DNA from: Kiritimatiellota bacterium | GTDB lineage: Bacteria > Verrucomicrobiota > Kiritimatiellia > JAAZAB01 | DNA: 19,080 bases | Direction: 5' to 3' | Assembly (NCBI GenBank): GCA_008636095.1 | Contig: VSJD01000290.1 | Location: 1 to 19,080 of the forward strand | Shown: positions 15,755 through 19,080 of the stretch, piece by piece | Layout of the letters: each line of letters opens with the position of its first letter | Position numbering within the stretch: position 1 is the stretch's first letter | The notes under the pieces: model-generated | What the model was told of the DNA's origin: nothing | Database searches by the model: none | What the model saw: the letters and a program-made list of their open reading frames with translations, nothing else | Position numbers and translations under genes: made by a program

Positions 15755-15784
15755 GCTTTGGCCGCTACATGATACGGCCAAAGC
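15755..15784. repeat. Perfect 10-bp inverted repeat in the kinase-glycosyltransferase gap
   Basis: GCTTTGGCCG and CGGCCAAAGC are separated by a 10-base loop. A second small hairpin, GGCGC-AAGA-GCGCC, lies at 15793-15806. No T-run follows, so it could be a factor-dependent terminator, a regulator site or a dispersed repeat. It occupies most of the 140-base gap. Confidence 0.6.
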
Positions 15785-15854
15785 TTCGACGCGGCGCAAG
15801 AGCGCCTTGCGATAAGAACGGGAATAATGCGCCAAAATTGCGGAATGATGCGCA

Positions 15855-16661
15855 ATGAAGAGGATTTCGATAATTATACCGACATGGAAGAATGTTTCGC
15901 TGATTGACCTGCTCTACCGCGGGCTCAAGCGCAACAGTGCGGTCAACCACGAGATCATTGTGTTTTTCAACGAGTGCGGCAAAGAAGAGCGGAAATGGCG
16001 GGCCGGCAAGGATATTGTGAGCGACAGCTCGGAGACGAACCTGGGCGTTTGTGCGGCCGTCAATCGGGCCGCCAAACTCGCGACCTGCGATTACATCTGC
16101 TACATGAACGACGACATGTATCCACTCCCGGGATGGGATGTGGCACTTGAATCTTATATGGGGATGGACGCGAAGCTCTGGCTTTCCAGCACGCCGATTG
16201 AACCGCAGGAGGCCAATCCATGCGCCATAGGTTCCTGCGATTACGGCGACTCGCCCGCGAATTTCCGCGAGACCGATCTGCTCCGTGATTTCGAAAAATT
16301 GAAGCGCCCATACAACATGGTGAGCACGTGGACGCCGTTTGTCATTTCGCGGGCCAACTGGGAAGCGATCGGCGGTTTTGACGAGGCATATTTTCCTGGA
16401 AACGGGAGCGACCCCGACCTGGCAATGAAGATGTTCCAGCACGGTTGCCGGTTGTTCATAGGCGTGGGCTCAAGCCTGGTTTACCATTTCGCGCGAAAGA
16501 GCACGGCACGGTATGACGGGCTGGAATCCATGGATCCGAGGAGCTATTTCAAACGAAAATGGGGCATGTCTTGGAGACGGTTCCTGAATTCGACGCTGTA
16601 CCGCGGCAAAGTGATCACGCCAAATATTCTCGAGAAAATTTACCGGAAAAGCCGCAATTGA
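15855..16661 (+). CDS. Family 2 (GT-A fold) glycosyltransferase
   Basis: GT2 enzymes transfer sugars from nucleotide donors to cell-surface glycans or lipids. The 268-residue product starts ISIIIPTWKN. It has TNLGVCAAVNRAA (61-73), the metal-binding NDD (85-87, in YMNDDMYPLPGW), and the acceptor-side GGFDEAYFPGNGSDPDLAMKM, where the usual Glu-Asp is replaced by SDPD. No membrane helices are seen, so it is probably cytoplasmic or membrane-peripheral. The donor and acceptor are unknown. The ribosome binding site is weak. It follows the kinase by 140 bases and converges on the ceramidase-like gene. Confidence 0.88.
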   Translation: MKRISIIIPTWKNVSLIDLLYRGLKRNSAVNHEIIVFFNECGKEERKWRAGKDIVSDSSETNLGVCAAVNRAAKLATCDYICYMNDDMYPLPGWDVALESYMGMDAKLWLSSTPIEPQEANPCAIGSCDYGDSPANFRETDLLRDFEKLKRPYNMVSTWTPFVISRANWEAIGGFDEAYFPGNGSDPDLAMKMFQHGCRLFIGVGSSLVYHFARKSTARYDGLESMDPRSYFKRKWGMSWRRFLNSTLYRGKVITPNILEKIYRKSRN

Positions 16662-16725
16662 TAGATTTTAGAACATTTCGGCGGAAACTTCCGGACGATA
16701 CCATGACGAACTTAACGTCTGCGTA

Positions 16726-18006
16726 TCACAATTCGCCCAGCATCGCAACGGCCTGATCAACAAGCGTTTCGCCTGTGCCAGGTTCGGTAAGGCTGTGTTG
16801 GCCGGCCCATAGCTGATAGCCGCCCAATTCGTACCCCGCGCGATCGCCGATGTAGCCGAGCGTACCGTTGGCCAGGCCAACCAGATATGTCCAGCGGAAC
16901 GGGGAGCGGCGGCGAATCTCGAGGCCGAGGCTGGCGAACAGTTCGCCCGGTACGCCCACGAGCGCCACGTCGCCGAGCCGGATCGTTTGCAGCCACGCTT
17001 GTTGCTCGCGGCCTTGCAGCGGGCCCATGATTACGCGCATCTCGTGGAAATCCCGCTGAAGAGCCTCGGCAACATCGGGCGCGTATTTTTCGCCCCAACT
17101 CTTCACGGTGGCGGCCTCTTTCGCCTCGTCAAACCGGCGAACCCGGTATTTGAAAGGCCGCTTGATCGCCTTTACTGGACCCTGCGCCAGCGGCCGCGAT
17201 AGCCGCAGTCCGTGTTCCACCGCCGCCGTGAGGCGATGGACACATTCGCGCGTGGAGACGGCGCGCGGATTGGGCGTGCACCCGAATTCGCTGGTATTGT
17301 GCGTCGAACCAAACGCGCCCGGTAAGAAAATCGTTGTCGCGCCAAGTCGCCGCTCCAGTTCCCGGGCGGTCAAGCCGTAAAAGGCAGGCGACCACACGTT
17401 CGGACTCAACGAGCCGATGTTGTGAACGGAATGGTTGAAGATCAGACCCGCCAGTTCTCCCGCTGGACGGCGAAACGCCAGCACGGCCAGGTCCGGGTCA
17501 TAAGGGCCCGTCGGTCGGACGACATCTTCCCAGGCATAAGCGTACCAGCCGATGCTGCCGTCCTTCAGCAAGTAGCGGCTGTTCATGCCGACGGTGGCTT
17601 CTTGTGTTTCGGCAAACGCAAGCTCGGCTTGAGCCTTGTCGGGGGCAGTCCGCGGATTATCGAGTACTCGCGCGGCGGCAACTGCGGATTGAATAATGGC
17701 TTTCGCGAGATGATCGCAAAATGTCTTGTCACGTTTGAAACCCAGAATATCGATCGTGCTCGGCGCGTGATGGGTATGCGTGGCACAGATCAGCAGATTT
17801 TCGAATGACACTGCAGCCTGCCGCACAATTTCAGGTGCGGCCGACGCAAGCACGTCCTCGGGAATGATCAAAGTATCGCAGGAAACGAAGCAGAAGCGCT
17901 TGGATGCAACGTCAAAGACAACGGCTGATGCTCGCAACGGCGCTTCCTCGGTCCGGTCGCCAGAGGTGGGAACGGGAACGGCGCGAGTGGCAACTCTGGT
18001 CTTCAT
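16726..18006 (-). CDS. Neutral/alkaline ceramidase-like hydrolase, N-terminus short
   Basis: Neutral ceramidases cleave ceramide to sphingosine and fatty acid with a zinc ion. The 426-residue protein has VSCDTLIIP (41-49), THTHHAPS (76-83, zinc His), FNHSVHN (190-196, zinc His), LPGAFGSTHN (228-237, nucleophile-serine region, Ser234), VPGELF with Glu355, and GGYQLW with Tyr397, all in family order. The usual start of such proteins (signal peptide, then a VDITPP motif and glycine-rich loop) is missing. The frame stays open only 13 codons upstream of the ATG before a stop, and those codons do not supply the motif. The gene may be 5'-truncated. PVC members lacking the C-terminal Ig-like domain are known, so the substrate need not be ceramide. 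Confidence 0.75.
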   Translation of the reverse strand: MKTRVATRAVPVPTSGDRTEEAPLRASAVVFDVASKRFCFVSCDTLIIPEDVLASAAPEIVRQAAVSFENLLICATHTHHAPSTIDILGFKRDKTFCDHLAKAIIQSAVAAARVLDNPRTAPDKAQAELAFAETQEATVGMNSRYLLKDGSIGWYAYAWEDVVRPTGPYDPDLAVLAFRRPAGELAGLIFNHSVHNIGSLSPNVWSPAFYGLTARELERRLGATTIFLPGAFGSTHNTSEFGCTPNPRAVSTRECVHRLTAAVEHGLRLSRPLAQGPVKAIKRPFKYRVRRFDEAKEAATVKSWGEKYAPDVAEALQRDFHEMRVIMGPLQGREQQAWLQTIRLGDVALVGVPGELFASLGLEIRRRSPFRWTYLVGLANGTLGYIGDRAGYELGGYQLWAGQHSLTEPGTGETLVDQAVAMLGEL

Positions 18007-18137
18007 CGCACGGCGTTCCAGAAAGTTTTTTAAGTTAGCGATTCAAAAAGGTGTTTTGAGAATAGGGATTGGAGAATAGGGGTCAAGTCTAAAATGGCGA
18101 ATACCCTCCCCGTTTTTCGCACTGGTTCGGCAGTCTT

Positions 18138-18863
18138 TCAGAATAAATACGTGAGACCCGCCGTGAAGCTGGTCTGGTTGATGAATCTGCCTTCCAGGCG
18201 GGCGCCAACACGATCATTAATTATGAGGCCTGCCCCGGCGAAAATGGAGAAGAGCCCGTCGTCCTTGATATAACCACTTTCGCTCTCTGAGGAGCCGTCG
18301 GCGTTCACAGTTTCGTAATCTTGATTCCCATCGAGTCTGGAGGCCATAACACCCGCGTAGGGCACAAATCCCATCGTCTCGCCCAGCTTCATGAAACGCG
18401 AGACTACGATGCCGCCGTTGATTTCAAAATAGTTCTCCGTCTGATTAAATTCGCCGACTTCCAAATCGGTCTCATACTTAATCTCATGAATGTACTGGGC
18501 AGATGCGAAAGCCCCGATTTGAATCATCTCTGCATTGTACAGCGCCAGCTTGAGGCCAAAGCCCATAATCGGCGCCGTTCCTTCGGCCTCGTCCGAGTGC
18601 GTTGCGCCGATCTCTCCATACAGGGAGGCACGGTCGCCCGCAAAGTACGTGGCACGCGCAATGAATCTGTTTTCTTTCTGCTCCAGCCCGTCTACGCCAT
18701 CTTGCTCGACGTCACGTTTGAACTTCTCGTAATACGCTTCGAGGGAAACGTTCTTCTGAATGTCGCCGCGATAGATGGGCATTCCAACGTCGGTTGCCCA
18801 TGCTGAGGGCAATGCTCCAACCAGGACTCCCAACAAGGCGATTGCAATAATATATCTTTGCAT
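18138..18863 (-). CDS. Outer-membrane beta-barrel protein, unknown function
   Basis: The 241-residue product has a clear signal peptide (MQRYIIAIALLGVLVGALPSAWA, cut before TDVG). Alternating amphipathic strands follow (ENRFIARATYF, ASLYGEIGATHS, MGFGLKLALY, YFEINGGIVVSR, FVPYAGVMASRL, LFSIFAGAGLII, GARLEGRFIN), and it ends in a terminal Phe (AGLTYLF), the hallmark of barrel proteins recognised by the BAM machinery. About eight strands are plausible. This supports a Gram-negative envelope. GGAGGT at 18871-18876, seven bases upstream, sets the start at 18863 rather than 18893. I do not recognise a specific family. It lies 131 bases before the ceramidase-like gene on the same strand. Confidence 0.8.
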   Translation of the reverse strand: MQRYIIAIALLGVLVGALPSAWATDVGMPIYRGDIQKNVSLEAYYEKFKRDVEQDGVDGLEQKENRFIARATYFAGDRASLYGEIGATHSDEAEGTAPIMGFGLKLALYNAEMIQIGAFASAQYIHEIKYETDLEVGEFNQTENYFEINGGIVVSRFMKLGETMGFVPYAGVMASRLDGNQDYETVNADGSSESESGYIKDDGLFSIFAGAGLIINDRVGARLEGRFINQTSFTAGLTYLF

Positions 18864-18870
18864 CCTCGTT

Positions 18871-18876
18871 ACCTCC
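18871..18876 (-). promoter_or_regulatory. Ribosome binding site of the beta-barrel gene
   Basis: GGAGGT on the minus strand, seven bases before ATG 18863, is a full anti-Shine-Dalgarno match and decides the start. Confidence 0.8.
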
Positions 18877-18918
18877 GAGAGCCGTTTTGACATGGCGCGA
18901 TGACTGGGCTCTCATCAA

Positions 18919-19020
18919 TCATCCTGCTGAACGGCGAGTTGACCGGCACTGGCACACCGGCAAAGCGTAGAGCAACGCCAGCGCGATGAGAACCACAAGA
19001 AATTTCCAACATCGTTTCAT
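18919..19020 (-). CDS. Possible very small signal-peptide-like protein (33 aa)
   Basis: Reading the minus strand from ATG 19020 gives MKRCWKFLVVLIALALLYAL, then PVCQCRSTRRSAG and a TGA stop. It has a basic start, one hydrophobic helix and a Cys-containing tail. This looks like a single-span or lipoprotein-like micropeptide, or the leftover start of a secreted protein. No strong ribosome binding site is visible. It lies on the same strand, 55 bases upstream of the beta-barrel start, and 13 bases from the attC-like hairpin. Confidence 0.35.
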   Translation of the reverse strand: MKRCWKFLVVLIALALLYALPVCQCRSTRRSAG

Positions 19021-19032
19021 ATCATCACAGAA

Positions 19033-19080
19033 TCGAACGCTAAGGTCAGCGGCGCGGTTACGCGTCCGCTGAACCGGATT
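19033..19080. other. Imperfect hairpin resembling part of an integron attC site (cut by window end)
   Basis: GGT/CAGCGG/CGCG (19044-19056) pairs with CGCG (19061-19064), CCGCTG (19066-19071) and ACC (19073-19075) around a GTTA loop. One unpaired base, T19065, and another, A19072, both lie on the 3' arm. TCGAAC at 19033-19038 sits where an attC R'' box (…AAC) would. Bulged bases on one arm of a short hairpin are the hallmark of attC sites. The matching GTTRRRY box would lie just outside the window. Another dispersed palindrome is the main alternative. Confidence 0.35.

Noticed and set aside
14617..15855. A 412-codon open frame on the minus strand
   Set aside because: It is antisense to the KDG-type kinase with intact DLNYR and GGGDGF motifs. 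No domain is recognisable in the antisense product.

Overview
The window looks like a chromosomal segment of a Gram-negative carbohydrate degrader. A secreted beta-barrel protein, a GH127-like protein, a DUF4091/GH123-like protein, a GH130 enzyme and a ceramidase-like enzyme sit among housekeeping genes. This mix, together with abundant short palindromic and heptanucleotide repeats, suggests the PVC group (Kiritimatiellota, Lentisphaerota or similar). That placement is inference; there is no rRNA or other marker to fix it. No tRNA, rRNA, CRISPR array, transposase or defence system was found.

Left part (1-11,700): a GtrA-like membrane protein on the + strand converges on a long minus-strand series. 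Read in transcription order this is HIT protein, aminotransferase, PgpH-like HD protein, YbeY, a secreted F5/8C-DUF4091 protein, a GH127-like protein, a class II aldolase, and RecO. The pgpH-ybeY-recO neighbourhood is a familiar bacterial arrangement. The three sugar genes between ybeY and recO look like a later insertion, and the DUF4091 gene is visibly more AT-rich than its neighbours.

Middle part (11,700-16,700): on the + strand lie holA (DNA polymerase III delta), a GH130 enzyme coupled to holA by a TGATG overlap, a C-terminal remnant of a larger gene, a 2-keto-3-deoxygluconate-type kinase, and a family 2 glycosyltransferase. A near-identical leader of about 20 bp occurs before both the GH130 and the kinase gene.

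Right part (16,700-19,080): on the minus strand are a ceramidase-like hydrolase lacking its usual N-terminus, an outer-membrane beta-barrel protein, and a very small signal-peptide-like ORF. The last 48 bases form an imperfect hairpin resembling part of an integron attC site, cut by the window edge.

The most unusual signal is the repeats. Short GC-rich palindromic elements lie not only between genes but in frame inside conserved genes. YbeY carries about 30 extra residues encoded by a nested palindrome. PgpH carries one element shared almost exactly with an intergenic site 6.8 kb away, and a second GC-rich repeat. RecO has a probable third case. Heptanucleotide repeats abut or lie near the recO and holA starts. 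The DUF4091 gene contains three exact-period 66-bp (22-residue) tandem repeats.
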